Assembly (NCBI GenBank): GCA_900107365.1
Contig: FNPS01000003.1
Span: 124,001 to 188,000 of the forward strand
Length of the DNA stretch: 64,000 bases
Direction: 5' to 3'
Source: Flavobacterium aquidurense
GTDB lineage: Bacteria > Bacteroidota > Bacteroidia > Flavobacteriales > Flavobacteriaceae
Shown here: positions 1 to 7,932 of the stretch, in pieces
How positions within the stretch are numbered: the first letter of the stretch is position 1
How the letters are laid out: every line of letters starts with the position of its first letter
The notes under the pieces: model-generated
Told to the model about the DNA's origin: nothing
The model's database searches: none
What the model saw: the letters and a program-made list of their open reading frames with translations, nothing else
Translations under genes and position numbers: made by a program

Positions 1-2
1 TC

Positions 3-128
3 AATAGAGAAAATGTATTGCAAACTTTAAGTATAACCCAGGCCGTAATCGAAAAAAATAAGTGCGTGCTGCGTTATTATGATCTGGTTAAAACAAAAAA
101 TTTTATATCCACTTTTATAAGTATTTAA
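3..128 (+). CDS. C-terminal fragment of an unidentified protein, cut by the window start
   Basis: One plus-strand frame is open from the window edge to a TAA at 126-128 and gives about 41 residues ending in FISTFISI. The other two plus frames hit stops within the first 30 bases. The fragment has no motif I recognise. It ends 10 bases before the ATP-grasp gene in the same direction, so it could be the preceding member of that operon. It is too short to assign a function, and it may be a chance open frame. Confidence 0.4.
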   Translation, partial: NRENVLQTLSITQAVIEKNKCVLRYYDLVKTKNFISTFISI

Positions 129-138
129 ATTTCTGCCA

Positions 139-1173
139 ATGAAACTATTTATCCATAAAATTAGCAATTGGGAGTATTGGCCTTTTCAGGTTTTGTATGT
201 TCCTATTTATTTTCTTTGGGCTTATTATGCTATCAAAGCAAGATCCATTTTCTTCTTTAATGCCTCAAATCCAAAAATAAAAAATGGCGGATTTATGATG
301 GAAAGCAAAAAACAGATTTATGATTTACTTCCCAAAAAATATTATCCAAAAACGATCTTAATTAAGGAAAATACCACTTTAAAGAAAATCGTGGATTTGG
401 TCGTAGAAAAGGGAATTTATTTTCCTTTAATAGCAAAACCAGATATTGGTTTGCGTGGATCTGGTGTAAAAAAAATCAAAACAGTTTCAGAATTGAAAGA
501 GTACGCCGAAAAAGCAAATTTCGATTTTCTTCTACAGGATTTAATTCCTTTTCAAAATGAAGTGGGTATTTTTTATGTGCGTCATCCACTTCAAAAAACA
601 GGAAAAATTACAGGAATAGTTTCTAAAGAATTTTTGATTGTTAAGGGCGATGGAAAATCGACCATTGAAGAATTAATCAAACAAACGCCCAGATTTAAAT
701 TGCAATTTGATGTTTTAAAAGAAGAATACGGTGATCAGTTGTCCCATATTTTGTATAAAGACGAAACATTCAATCTGGTTCCGTTTGGAAATCATTCCCG
801 CGGGGCAAAATTTCTTGACGGAAGTAATTTGATTACGCCAAAATTAACCGCAATGATGAATGAGATTGCCACTCAAATTCCCGAATTCTATTTTGGACGT
901 TTTGATATTATGTACAACACTTTTGAAGAATTAGAACGCGGAGAAAACTTTCAAATTGTAGAACTCAACGGAGCGGCGAGCGAGCCAACACACATTTACG
1001 ATCCTAAACATTCGGTTTGGTTTGCCTGGAGAGAATTGGCCAGACATATCACGTATATGTATGAAATAAGCGTTGAAAATCATAAAATGGGTGTGCCGTA
1101 TTTAGATTATAAGGTGGGTATGCGGGAATATCGTCTGCATTTGACACAGAATAATAAAATCATGAATTTTTAA
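139..1173 (+). CDS. ATP-grasp family ligase
   Basis: ATP-grasp enzymes form amide-type bonds through acyl-phosphate intermediates. The features seen here are the ATP-binding lysine and glycine-rich loop IAKPDIGLRGSGV (K100 to about 110), a later nucleotide-contact stretch LLQDLIPFQNEVG, an acidic metal-ligand segment FGRFDIMYN near 253-261, and VELNGAASEP near 274 for the second metal site. The N-terminal 30 residues contain an aromatic hydrophobic stretch (WPFQVLYVPIYFLWAYY) that could be a membrane anchor. It resembles the D-Ala-D-Ala ligase superfamily in fold only, so the substrate is unknown. Its stop codon directly abuts the start of a LysE-like membrane protein (TAA then ATG), which suggests coupled expression and possibly synthesis plus export of one product. 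The family call is firm and the specific reaction is not. Confidence 0.8.
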   Translation: MKLFIHKISNWEYWPFQVLYVPIYFLWAYYAIKARSIFFFNASNPKIKNGGFMMESKKQIYDLLPKKYYPKTILIKENTTLKKIVDLVVEKGIYFPLIAKPDIGLRGSGVKKIKTVSELKEYAEKANFDFLLQDLIPFQNEVGIFYVRHPLQKTGKITGIVSKEFLIVKGDGKSTIEELIKQTPRFKLQFDVLKEEYGDQLSHILYKDETFNLVPFGNHSRGAKFLDGSNLITPKLTAMMNEIATQIPEFYFGRFDIMYNTFEELERGENFQIVELNGAASEPTHIYDPKHSVWFAWRELARHITYMYEISVENHKMGVPYLDYKVGMREYRLHLTQNNKIMNF

Positions 1174-1830
1174 ATGAAAAGAGTAAAAAATATTGCAGTA
1201 GGATTTGTGGTAAGTTTTTTAGGATCAATTCCGCTGGGATATTTAAACCTGGCTGGATTAGAAATTTACTCCAAATCAGGGCTCCATAATCTGATTTTCT
1301 ATTTGTGTGGAGTCATTTTTGTGGAGACTTTTGTGATTTATTTTACATTACTTTTTGCAAAACAGCTAGTTAGTAACAAAAAATTAATGAAGATCATAGA
1401 TTTATTTTCGGTTGGATTTATGTTTCTTTTGGCTTTTGTTTTTTATTCGAGTTTTAATCAGTCAGCTAAATCTGATTCTAACTTTCGGGATTATTTAATG
1501 TATTCTCCATTTGTAATTGGTATCGTTTTGAATTGTTTCAATTTTTTGCAACTGCCTTTTTGGACCAGCTGGAATTTATATTTGCTTAATGGAAAGTATA
1601 TTGCAATTGAAAGAAAGTTAAAATATTATTATATTGCAGGAACTTTGATTGGTGTTTTTTTAGGAATGTTTAGTTTGATTGTTTTATTGCAGACCATTTT
1701 TCAAAAAGTAAATCAGTTTTCAAAGTATGGGATGCCTGTTTTTATTCCGCTATTTTTTGTTGTTTTAGGAAGTATTCAGGTATTTAAAGTGTATAAAAAA
1801 TATTTTAAACCTGCGACTTTAGAAATATAG
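1174..1830 (+). CDS. LysE-like multipass membrane protein
   Basis: This 218-residue protein has about six predicted hydrophobic segments. Its N-terminus includes GSIPLGYLNLAGLEI, which resembles the first helix of LysE/RhtB-type amino-acid exporters (the family usually has G-P-N in this helix). The length fits that family, which runs around 200 residues. The start ATG follows the stop of the ATP-grasp gene with no spacer. By inference it could export the product of that ligase or an amino acid. No charged substrate-binding motif can be read from sequence alone, so the transport substrate is open. Confidence 0.6.
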   Translation: MKRVKNIAVGFVVSFLGSIPLGYLNLAGLEIYSKSGLHNLIFYLCGVIFVETFVIYFTLLFAKQLVSNKKLMKIIDLFSVGFMFLLAFVFYSSFNQSAKSDSNFRDYLMYSPFVIGIVLNCFNFLQLPFWTSWNLYLLNGKYIAIERKLKYYYIAGTLIGVFLGMFSLIVLLQTIFQKVNQFSKYGMPVFIPLFFVVLGSIQVFKVYKKYFKPATLEI

Positions 1831-1856
1831 CTTTCTGGAGTCTAAAAACTTCAGTT

Positions 1857-2834
1857 ATGAAAAAACTTTACTTTCTGCTTTTTCCATTGGTTTTATTAAG
1901 TTGTAAATCGAACCCATCTGCAACAACTGAAAAAGCATCTCAATCAGAGTCAGAACCTTTAGCCATTTCATACAAAGTCAAAGAATCCGACGTTTCAGAT
2001 TTCTTAAAATACCTTTCTTCCGATGAATTAGAAGGGCGTGAAACCGGAACAAAAGGAATTGATAAAGCAGCAATTTTCTTAGAAGACTTCTTTAAGAAGA
2101 ATAATATAAAACCCTATTTTAAAACCTATCGCGATACTTTAACCAACTTTAAATCTCCTGCTTACAATATTGTTGGAGTTTTAGAAGGAACGGACCCGGT
2201 TTTAAAAAAGGAATTTGTTGTGTTAAGTGCGCATTACGACCATATTGGAATGGAGAAAAAACAACAGGCTGATGTAATTAACAATGGAGCAAATGACGAT
2301 GCTTCCGGTGTGACGGTTGTGGCAGAAATGGCAAAATATTTTGCAGAGACAAAATCAAATAAACGCAGTATTCTTTTTGTATTTTTTGCCGGAGAAGAAA
2401 AAGGATTGTTAGGTTCTAAAAGTTTAGCTCCGAAACTTCAAAAGCTTAATTTTAATTTATATACCCAATTGAATATTGAAATGGTTGGTGTGCCAATGAA
2501 AAGAGATTTTCTGGCTTACGTAACGGGTTTTGATAAGTCAAATATGGCAGAGAAAATTAATGAATATACCGGGAAAAATACTATTGGTTTTTTGCCAAAA
2601 GAAGCAGAGTATAAGTTGTTCTACAGATCTGATAATTACTCTTTTTACGAAGCGTTTAAGAAACCTTGCCAGTCAATAAGTACTTTTGATTTCGAAAATT
2701 TTGATTTTTATCACCATGTTTCAGACGAATTTAAAGTGATGGATATTCCGCATATGACTTCTCTTATTCAGGAATTATTGCCAGCAGTAACTCAAATTTC
2801 ATCAACTGCAACGGAAGAAATTACGATGAAATAA
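1857..2834 (+). CDS. M28 family zinc metallopeptidase, lipoprotein
   Basis: The protein begins with a lipoprotein signal peptide ending at LLSC, with Cys16 as the predicted lipidation site, so it is probably anchored in the outer membrane or periplasmic face. The M28 co-catalytic zinc motifs appear in order: SAHYDHIG (His and Asp), NNGANDDASG (bridging Asp), FAGEEKGLLGS (catalytic Glu pair) and a C-terminal FYHHVSDEF carrying the last His. M28 enzymes remove N-terminal residues from peptides. At 325 residues it is a normal single-domain length. It starts 26 bases after the LysE-like gene and may share its transcript. The exact peptide preference cannot be read. Confidence 0.88.
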   Translation: MKKLYFLLFPLVLLSCKSNPSATTEKASQSESEPLAISYKVKESDVSDFLKYLSSDELEGRETGTKGIDKAAIFLEDFFKKNNIKPYFKTYRDTLTNFKSPAYNIVGVLEGTDPVLKKEFVVLSAHYDHIGMEKKQQADVINNGANDDASGVTVVAEMAKYFAETKSNKRSILFVFFAGEEKGLLGSKSLAPKLQKLNFNLYTQLNIEMVGVPMKRDFLAYVTGFDKSNMAEKINEYTGKNTIGFLPKEAEYKLFYRSDNYSFYEAFKKPCQSISTFDFENFDFYHHVSDEFKVMDIPHMTSLIQELLPAVTQISSTATEEITMK

Positions 2835-2956
2835 TACTCCTTCTTTTTATTTTGATTTGCTTATTTTTGCTTCATGAAATCGCCATGATTCCAAATATAA
2901 AACGGGATTAAGAATGGCGATTGCATATTCCATTAAAAAAGACATAGTATCTCCAT

Positions 2957-3634
2957 ATGAAAAATATTATCATTACCGGAACAAGCAGAGGAATTGGATA
3001 TGAATTGGCTTTGCAGTTTGCGAACGCCGGTCATCAGGTTTTGGCTATTTCCAGAAAAATACCTCAGACGCTTTTAGCACATCAAAATGTTACCTGTCTT
3101 TCAATTGATTTGGCTGACGAAAGCACTTTGCAGGAAGTAGAAGGTTTCCTTTCTTCAACCTGGAAAAAAGTAGATGCCGTTGTGCATAATGCAGGCGCTT
3201 TATTATTGAAGCCTTTTGCAGAAACAACGCAGGCTGATTTTGAAAGTATTTATAAAGTGAATGTTTTTGCTGTAGCCAATCTTACCAGAATCTGTTTGCC
3301 TTATCTTCAAAAAGGAAGTCATGTCGTAACAATCAGTTCAATTGGTGGTGTACGTGGCAGTTTGAAATTTGCTGGTTTGGCGGCGTATAGTTCAAGTAAA
3401 GGTGCCGTTATTACGTTAACTGAATTATTAGCCGAAGAATATAAAGAGAAAGGAATCTCCTTCAATGTTCTGGCTTTAGGCTCTGTTCAGACAGAAATGC
3501 TAAACGAAGCTTTTCCTGGTTACCAGGCACCAATTTCAGCAGAAGGAATGGCAACTTATATTTATGATTTTACATTGAATGGGAATAAATATTTTAATGG
3601 AAAGGTTTTAGAAGTTTCTTCAACCAACCCGTAA
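2957..3634 (+). CDS. Short-chain dehydrogenase/reductase (SDR)
   Basis: A classical SDR of 225 residues. It has the NAD(P)-binding motif TGTSRGIG at residues 7-14, VHNAG near 77-81 that stabilises the Rossmann core, a serine in the TISSIGG segment, and the catalytic YSSSK at 144-148. The arginine after the first glycine region would favour NADP(H), but this is only suggestive. SDRs reduce or oxidise diverse carbonyl and alcohol substrates, and nothing here fixes which one. The 122-base gap from the M28 gene and 70-base gap to the next gene leave operon membership uncertain. Confidence 0.88.
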   Translation: MKNIIITGTSRGIGYELALQFANAGHQVLAISRKIPQTLLAHQNVTCLSIDLADESTLQEVEGFLSSTWKKVDAVVHNAGALLLKPFAETTQADFESIYKVNVFAVANLTRICLPYLQKGSHVVTISSIGGVRGSLKFAGLAAYSSSKGAVITLTELLAEEYKEKGISFNVLALGSVQTEMLNEAFPGYQAPISAEGMATYIYDFTLNGNKYFNGKVLEVSSTNP

Positions 3635-3704
3635 GTTAAATTCCAAAAAGCAAATTCCAATTTTGAACTTTTTACTTTTAACAAATAACATTTTTACTTA
3701 AAAA

Positions 3705-4316
3705 TTGAACGAAACTTTAGCAAGATATATACCCGAACACGCTGTAAAGCCTGTTTTTGAATTGATTGTTGCCAATCAGGTTCATCTGAAAATCGTAAAT
3801 GAGCGACAGACGCGTCATGGTGATTACAGACGTGGACTTAGTGGTAAACATGAAATCACGGTAAATGCAAGTTTAAATAAATATCGTTTTTTGATGACGT
3901 TAATTCATGAGATTGCACATTTGGTTGCTTTTGAAAAGTTTGGACGAAACATAAAACCACATGGAGATGAATGGAAATTTACTTTTCAACGTTTGATGGT
4001 TCCGTTTATCAGACCTGAGATTTTTCCCGGGCAGTTACTTCCATTATTAGCGAGGCATTTTAAGAATCCATCAGCAAGTAGTGATACCGATACTACTTTG
4101 TCTTTGGCCTTGAAGCAATACGATGCGCAGAATGATAAAAATTACATTTTTGAAATTCCTTACGGAAGTGTTTTTAGAATAAAGAATGGTAAAATTTTCA
4201 AGAAATTAGCAGTTCGAACCAAACGTTTCGAGTGTATTGAAATCAGCTCCGGTAAAACCTATCTTTTTAATCCAAATGCTGAAGTGGAATTGATTAATAT
4301 TAATGAGAAATTCTAA
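3705..4316 (+). CDS. SprT-like zinc metallopeptidase-domain protein, TTG start
   Basis: The SprT-like domain is marked by HEIAH (His68-Glu69, His72) and a downstream His86 in IKPHGDEW, the layout of a zincin with a third His ligand. The family includes bacterial SprT and eukaryotic Spartan, which acts on DNA-protein crosslinks, but bacterial members are poorly characterised. The frame starts at TTG (3705): no ATG or GTG lies nearby upstream, and the next in-frame methionine (about residue 64) would remove everything before the HEIAH helix, so TTG is the likely start. The last base of its stop codon begins a perfect three-copy 19-bp tandem repeat. Confidence 0.82.
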   Translation: MNETLARYIPEHAVKPVFELIVANQVHLKIVNERQTRHGDYRRGLSGKHEITVNASLNKYRFLMTLIHEIAHLVAFEKFGRNIKPHGDEWKFTFQRLMVPFIRPEIFPGQLLPLLARHFKNPSASSDTDTTLSLALKQYDAQNDKNYIFEIPYGSVFRIKNGKIFKKLAVRTKRFECIEISSGKTYLFNPNAEVELININEKF

Positions 4317-4372
4317 TAAAAGGAAATTCCAATCATAAAAGGAAATTCCAATCATAAAAGGAAATTCCAATC
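4316..4372 (+). repeat. Three perfect 19-bp tandem repeats at the SprT gene stop
   Basis: The unit ATAAAAGGAAATTCCAATC occurs three times without a mismatch at 4316-4334, 4335-4353 and 4354-4372. The first copy begins on the last base of the TAA stop. Each unit contains GGAAATTCC, which is itself a palindrome. The AATTCCAA word is shared with the terminators at 4414-4458 and 5328-5375. Confidence 0.95.
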
Positions 4373-4413
4373 TTTTAAAATTACAAATTCCAACTTAAAA
4401 AAAACATAAAAAT

Positions 4414-4458
4414 AAAATCCAAATACCAACCTTTGCAGTTTGGAATTTGGATTTTTTT
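4414..4458 (+). terminator. Intrinsic terminator after the SprT-like gene, built of AATTCC words
   Basis: The left arm at 4415-4429 pairs with the right arm at 4440-4454 over 15 positions with one mismatch (AAATCCAAAT against ATTTGGATTT at the base). A 10-base loop and a run of eight T residues follow the geometry of a rho-independent terminator reading rightward. Confidence 0.75.
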
Positions 4459-4543
4459 TATTGGAATTTAGATTTATGTAACCTTAATATCTAGATTGTC
4501 TTATGTTTATAAAATTATTGTATTTTTAGCAAAACTGTTTTTT

Positions 4544-5263
4544 ATGAGAAATACACTACTTCTATTTGTTTTAATGGTTTCAATGGCAGGATGCAGAAAG
4601 GATCCTGTATTAATTAAATCAGGAATTGAAACCAGGGTTTTTGGTAAACTTACAGATTATCGTGATAAACCAATTTCTAATTTAAAAGTTAAAGTTGGTG
4701 AATTTAAAGTAACAAGTAACTCAGTTTTTGATATTAGTCTGGATTATGAATTTATACAAGATGTTGATTCTACCTATACAGACGATAAAGGAAATTACAA
4801 TTTTACTTTTAAAACGAGCGGCAAGGGAAATTTTTATAGCCTTTACTTCGGCGAATACACCAAAAAAAACGAACCACAAGTTATATGGGAGCCTTTTTTA
4901 ATTGACATTACAGATAGTTCAAATGATATGAAATATATTGGTAAAGAATTTGAATTTAATACCATTAATTTAATTGAATTATATCCTTGCCAAATAACGT
5001 TTAAAACCAATAATCTGTCAACGTTTCCTTTGACTCCAATTCATAATTTGACCTATTCATTCAATCTGGATCAGATAACGGCTAATGGTACGTCTGTACA
5101 AACTATCTATATTCAAAAATATCTAAAGGAAACTGTTAATCTAAGCAGGTTTAAAGATGGAGTTATACAGCGTGCAACATATGAGTTTCCGGCAAGTAAT
5201 TTCGAAGGAATAACATACCAGACGATAATAGTTGAAGAAAATGATTTTAAAGATGTAAAATAA
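4544..5263 (+). CDS. Putative lipoprotein of unknown function
   Basis: A 239-residue protein whose N-terminus has a lipoprotein signal ending SMAGC (Cys17), followed by a charged linker. I place the start at the ATG at 4544, because a longer version from a TTG at 4496 would put 16 hydrophobic residues ahead of a complete signal peptide. After the signal, VFGKLTDYRDKPISNLKVKVG and DSTYTDDKGNYNFTFKTSG resemble the beta-sandwich of carboxypeptidase-regulatory-like domains common in Bacteroidota surface proteins. There is no catalytic motif. It stands alone between two word-repeat terminators and faces mlaF tail to tail. Confidence 0.65.
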   Translation: MRNTLLLFVLMVSMAGCRKDPVLIKSGIETRVFGKLTDYRDKPISNLKVKVGEFKVTSNSVFDISLDYEFIQDVDSTYTDDKGNYNFTFKTSGKGNFYSLYFGEYTKKNEPQVIWEPFLIDITDSSNDMKYIGKEFEFNTINLIELYPCQITFKTNNLSTFPLTPIHNLTYSFNLDQITANGTSVQTIYIQKYLKETVNLSRFKDGVIQRATYEFPASNFEGITYQTIIVEENDFKDVK

Positions 5264-5327
5264 TAAAATTACAGTTAGAAATTCCAACACGAAAATCCCA
5301 AATTCCAACGGCCCAAAAAAGAACAAT

Positions 5328-5375
5328 AAAAAAATTCCAAATTCCAATTATAAGTTTGGAATTTGGAATTTTTTT
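5328..5375. terminator. Bidirectional terminator between convergent genes (GGAATTT words)
   Basis: Arms at 5332-5347 and 5356-5371 pair perfectly over 16 bp, extended to about 20 bp by flanking A and T runs, with an 8-base loop. The right arm is two GGAATTT heptamers. It lies between the lipoprotein stop (5263) and the mlaF stop (5396), so it can end transcription from both sides. More AATTCCAA words precede it from about 5278. Confidence 0.8.
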
Positions 5376-5395
5376 ATTGGAATTTAAAAAGGTTT

Positions 5396-6157
5396 TTAAC
5401 CTTTTAAATAAGCTTCTCTCACTTTCTTAAACAAGTTTGAAGAGTATACAAATTTCACGATATCCTTATTATCGGTTCTAAAGATTTCTTCTTTAGTTCC
5501 CTGCCAGGCTTTTACACCTTTTTTCAGAAATACTATATTCTCCCCAATTTCCATAACGGAGTTCATATCGTGCGTATTAATTACGGTAGTGATGTTATAT
5601 TCCTCTGTAATTTCCTTAATCAAATTATCAATCAATGTAGAAGTGTTTGGATCTAAACCTGAGTTCGGTTCATCACAAAACAAATACTTCGGATTATTTA
5701 CAATTGCGCGGGCAATCGCCACACGTTTTTGCATTCCTCCTGAGATTTCAGAAGGCAATTTTTTATGTGCGTCAACTAAATTTACTCTTTCCAGAACAAA
5801 GTCAACGCGTTCTTTAATTTTTGTCTTATTGTCGCTTGTGAACATTCTTAACGGAAAAGCGACATTTTCTTCAACAGTCATAGAATCAAATAAGGCACTT
5901 CCCTGAAAAACCATTCCAATTTCTGTTCTCAATTCTCTTTTTTCATCTGGATTTAGATCAGAATAAACACGTCCGTCAAACTCAATTGTGCCGGAATCCG
6001 GTGTATGAATTCCCAACAAAGTTTTTAGTAAAACTGTTTTTCCGGATCCACTTTGTCCAATAATCAAATTGGTTTTTCCAGTTTCAAAAACAGTCGAAAC
6101 TCCTTTTAAAACTTTACTGTCGCCGAATGATTTTTCTATGTTTTTTACTTCGATCAT
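5396..6157 (-). CDS. mlaF: MlaF-like ABC transporter ATPase (phospholipid transport)
   Basis: ABC ATPase of 253 residues. It has Walker A GQSGSGKT (34-41), the signature SGGMQKR, Walker B YLFCDEP with the catalytic Glu, and the NTHDM switch histidine. The close match to the Mla/Ttg2A type and pairing with an MlaE permease point to retrograde or anterograde lipid trafficking across the envelope. I chose the ATG at 6157 (MIEVKN), because its first base is the last base of the mlaE stop (TAATG overlap) and ABC ATPases of this family begin this way. The longer frame adds 20 unconvincing residues. No mlaD follows: the next gene is convergent. Confidence 0.88.
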   Translation of the reverse strand: MIEVKNIEKSFGDSKVLKGVSTVFETGKTNLIIGQSGSGKTVLLKTLLGIHTPDSGTIEFDGRVYSDLNPDEKRELRTEIGMVFQGSALFDSMTVEENVAFPLRMFTSDNKTKIKERVDFVLERVNLVDAHKKLPSEISGGMQKRVAIARAIVNNPKYLFCDEPNSGLDPNTSTLIDNLIKEITEEYNITTVINTHDMNSVMEIGENIVFLKKGVKAWQGTKEEIFRTDNKDIVKFVYSSNLFKKVREAYLKG

Positions 6158-6903
6158 TATCCTAATAATAATTGAGTTAATATATAATTGAAAAGAATAA
6201 TACAAACAGATGTCCATACAAATGATACGGTACTAGCCTTACCCACTTCAAGTGCGCCACCTTTCATGTAATAACCGTGAAAAGAGGGAATTGTCGCTAA
6301 TAACATTGCGAAAATTAAAGTTTTAATGAAAGCATATGTAATATGAAATGGATTAAAATCCATTTGAGCACCCTGAATAAAGTCCTGACTAGTTGAAAAA
6401 CCTCCATAGGCACAAGCAAGCCATCCTCCAAAAATACCCAGAAACATACTGATACCAATTACGAAAGGATACATTAATAAGGCTACTATTTTTGGAAAAA
6501 CAAGATAGTTTAAAGAATTAACACCCATAACCTCTAAAGCATCAATTTGTTCTGTAACACGCATTGTTCCAATACTTGAAGTGATGTAAGATCCCATTTT
6601 TCCGGCCATAATTACCGAAATAAAAGTAGGGGCAAACTCCAAAATTACAGATTGACGTGTAGCAAAACCAATTAAATATTTTGGGATTAATGGGTTCGTT
6701 AAGTTTAATGCCGTTTGAATAGCTACAACTCCTCCGATAAAAAAGGAGATAAAGCAAACGATGCCTAGAGAGTCGATTATTAAATCATCGATTTCTTTGA
6801 AAATCAATTTTTTCATAACAGACCATTTTGTCTGTTTATTGAAAATTTCTTTTAACATTAAAAAATATCTTCCTATTTGAGATAAATAACGAATTAGCAT
6901 CAT
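6157..6903 (-). CDS. mlaE: MlaE-like ABC transporter permease
   Basis: A 248-residue inner-membrane protein with five or six hydrophobic segments and the MlaE family features AVRVTEQIDALEVMG-like region (here GTMRVTEQIDALEVMGVNS) and PKIVALLMYPFV. It forms the membrane channel of the Mla lipid transporter with the ATPase encoded immediately downstream. The stop overlaps the mlaF start by one base, so the two are translationally coupled. The reading could begin at either of two adjacent ATGs (6903 or 6900). Known systems also need MlaD (an MCE protein), which is not adjacent here. Confidence 0.87.
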   Translation of the reverse strand: MMLIRYLSQIGRYFLMLKEIFNKQTKWSVMKKLIFKEIDDLIIDSLGIVCFISFFIGGVVAIQTALNLTNPLIPKYLIGFATRQSVILEFAPTFISVIMAGKMGSYITSSIGTMRVTEQIDALEVMGVNSLNYLVFPKIVALLMYPFVIGISMFLGIFGGWLACAYGGFSTSQDFIQGAQMDFNPFHITYAFIKTLIFAMLLATIPSFHGYYMKGGALEVGKASTVSFVWTSVCIILFNYILTQLLLG

Positions 6904-6932
6904 AGTTTTTGAAATATTGGCTAAATTAAGGA

Positions 6933-6970
6933 TTAGTTTACAGTTTACAGTTTCAGTTTACAGTTTTTTA
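6933..6970. repeat. ACAGTTT word array upstream of mlaE
   Basis: Four close copies of (TT)ACAGTTT, one with a variant spacer, run between the mlaE start and the stop of the neighbouring glycosyltransferase gene. The same word forms hairpins at 8557-8613, 22952-22996 and 32603-32743. It is probably part of the end of the glycosyltransferase transcript. Confidence 0.7.
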
Positions 6971-6983
6971 ATTTTTTTTAAGA

Positions 6984-7832
6984 TTAAAAAAGCTTTTGTT
7001 TCATTTTCTGAAAACGATAATTTCTAATAAACTTAGCTTGTTCCGGAGTAACTAATAAAGGTGTTTTTGCTTTTTTTGCTTTCAAAAATCCTTTTATATA
7101 ATCTAAAAAGAGTAATGGTTTTTTCTTCATCATCGCCAGTTTGGCCGATGCGATTCCTGTAATCCAAAAGCCGTATCCTAAAGTATAAAAAGCTTCTCCT
7201 TGTTTGTAACGAGCTGTTTTGTTGTAGTTTGCGCCTGTTGGTTTAAGGTGTTTTACGTGCAAAGATTCATCTGTGACTACTTTCCAATCATAATATTTGC
7301 AAAGCAATTCGTCAACAGTATCCCAACCCATTGCAGGTTTTAAACCTCCAATTTGCTGAAACGTTGCTTTTCTATACGCTTTCAAAGCACCACGAATATG
7401 ATCTTTATCGGTTAGGTTTTCTAAAACCCAATCCCCATTTTTGTCAATATAACAAAATCCACCCGCCATTCCAATTTTTGGATCGGACTCAAAGTGTTTA
7501 ATAATAGTTTCGAAATAGTTAGGAGGAAAAATTAAATCGCCGTCAATTTTCACTATAATGTCGTAATCAGCATCCAAAGTTTCAAAACCTTTTTGAAAAG
7601 CCTGAATAACTTTACTTCCCGGCATATGAATCGCATCTGAAGTTTTGTTTACTACAGAAATATACGGATTATCTTTAGCAAAACCCAAGACAACTTCTTC
7701 TGTTTTATCTGTAGAATTGTCGTTTACCACTACAATTTTTGAAGGCAAAACGGTTTGTGAAACCAAAGATTGTAAAGTCAGGCCAATTAAATCCTGTTCG
7801 TTGTGAGCCGGTATAACAATATAGTACTTCAT
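6984..7832 (-). CDS. Family 2 glycosyltransferase
   Basis: A GT-A fold glycosyltransferase of 282 residues. The N-terminus YIVIPAHNEQDLIG and VVNDNSTDKTEE bind the nucleotide sugar, and VKIDGDLIFPPNYFE carries the metal-binding DxD-like motif. A later WDTVDELLCKYYDW segment supplies acidic residues in the acceptor region. No transmembrane segment is evident, so it is probably cytosolic or peripheral. It lies downstream of a methyltransferase gene in the same direction, separated by a word-repeat hairpin of about 90 bases. The pair may modify a surface glycan or lipid, but no sugar or acceptor can be named. Confidence 0.87.
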   Translation of the reverse strand: MKYYIVIPAHNEQDLIGLTLQSLVSQTVLPSKIVVVNDNSTDKTEEVVLGFAKDNPYISVVNKTSDAIHMPGSKVIQAFQKGFETLDADYDIIVKIDGDLIFPPNYFETIIKHFESDPKIGMAGGFCYIDKNGDWVLENLTDKDHIRGALKAYRKATFQQIGGLKPAMGWDTVDELLCKYYDWKVVTDESLHVKHLKPTGANYNKTARYKQGEAFYTLGYGFWITGIASAKLAMMKKKPLLFLDYIKGFLKAKKAKTPLLVTPEQAKFIRNYRFQKMKQKLF

Positions 7833-7839
7833 ATAAAAA

Positions 7840-7931
7840 TTTTAGATTTTAGATTTTAGATCTTAGATTAGTTTTACTTTATCTAAAAATCAGAAATCAG
7901 AAATCGTTACTCTAAAATCTACAATCTGAAA
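7840..7931. repeat. GATTTTA heptamer hairpin between methyltransferase and glycosyltransferase genes
   Basis: The left side (about 7840-7869) has three TTTTAGA/GATTTTA heptamers in tandem. The right side (about 7910-7931) has the inverted words TCTAAAATCTACAATCTGAAATC. They can pair imperfectly around AAATCAGAAATCAGAAATC in the loop. The unit length is seven bases with one-base variants. Confidence 0.75.
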
Positions 7932-7932
7932 T

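Noticed and set aside
4496..4543. Upstream TTG extension of the lipoprotein at 4544
   Set aside because: It would place 16 hydrophobic residues ahead of a complete lipoprotein signal peptide ending in AGC.
5141..5347. 68-codon minus-strand frame across the lipoprotein C-terminus and terminator
   Set aside because: It is translated from the terminator words (repeated Glu-Phe-Gly-Ile-Phe) and antisense to coding sequence.
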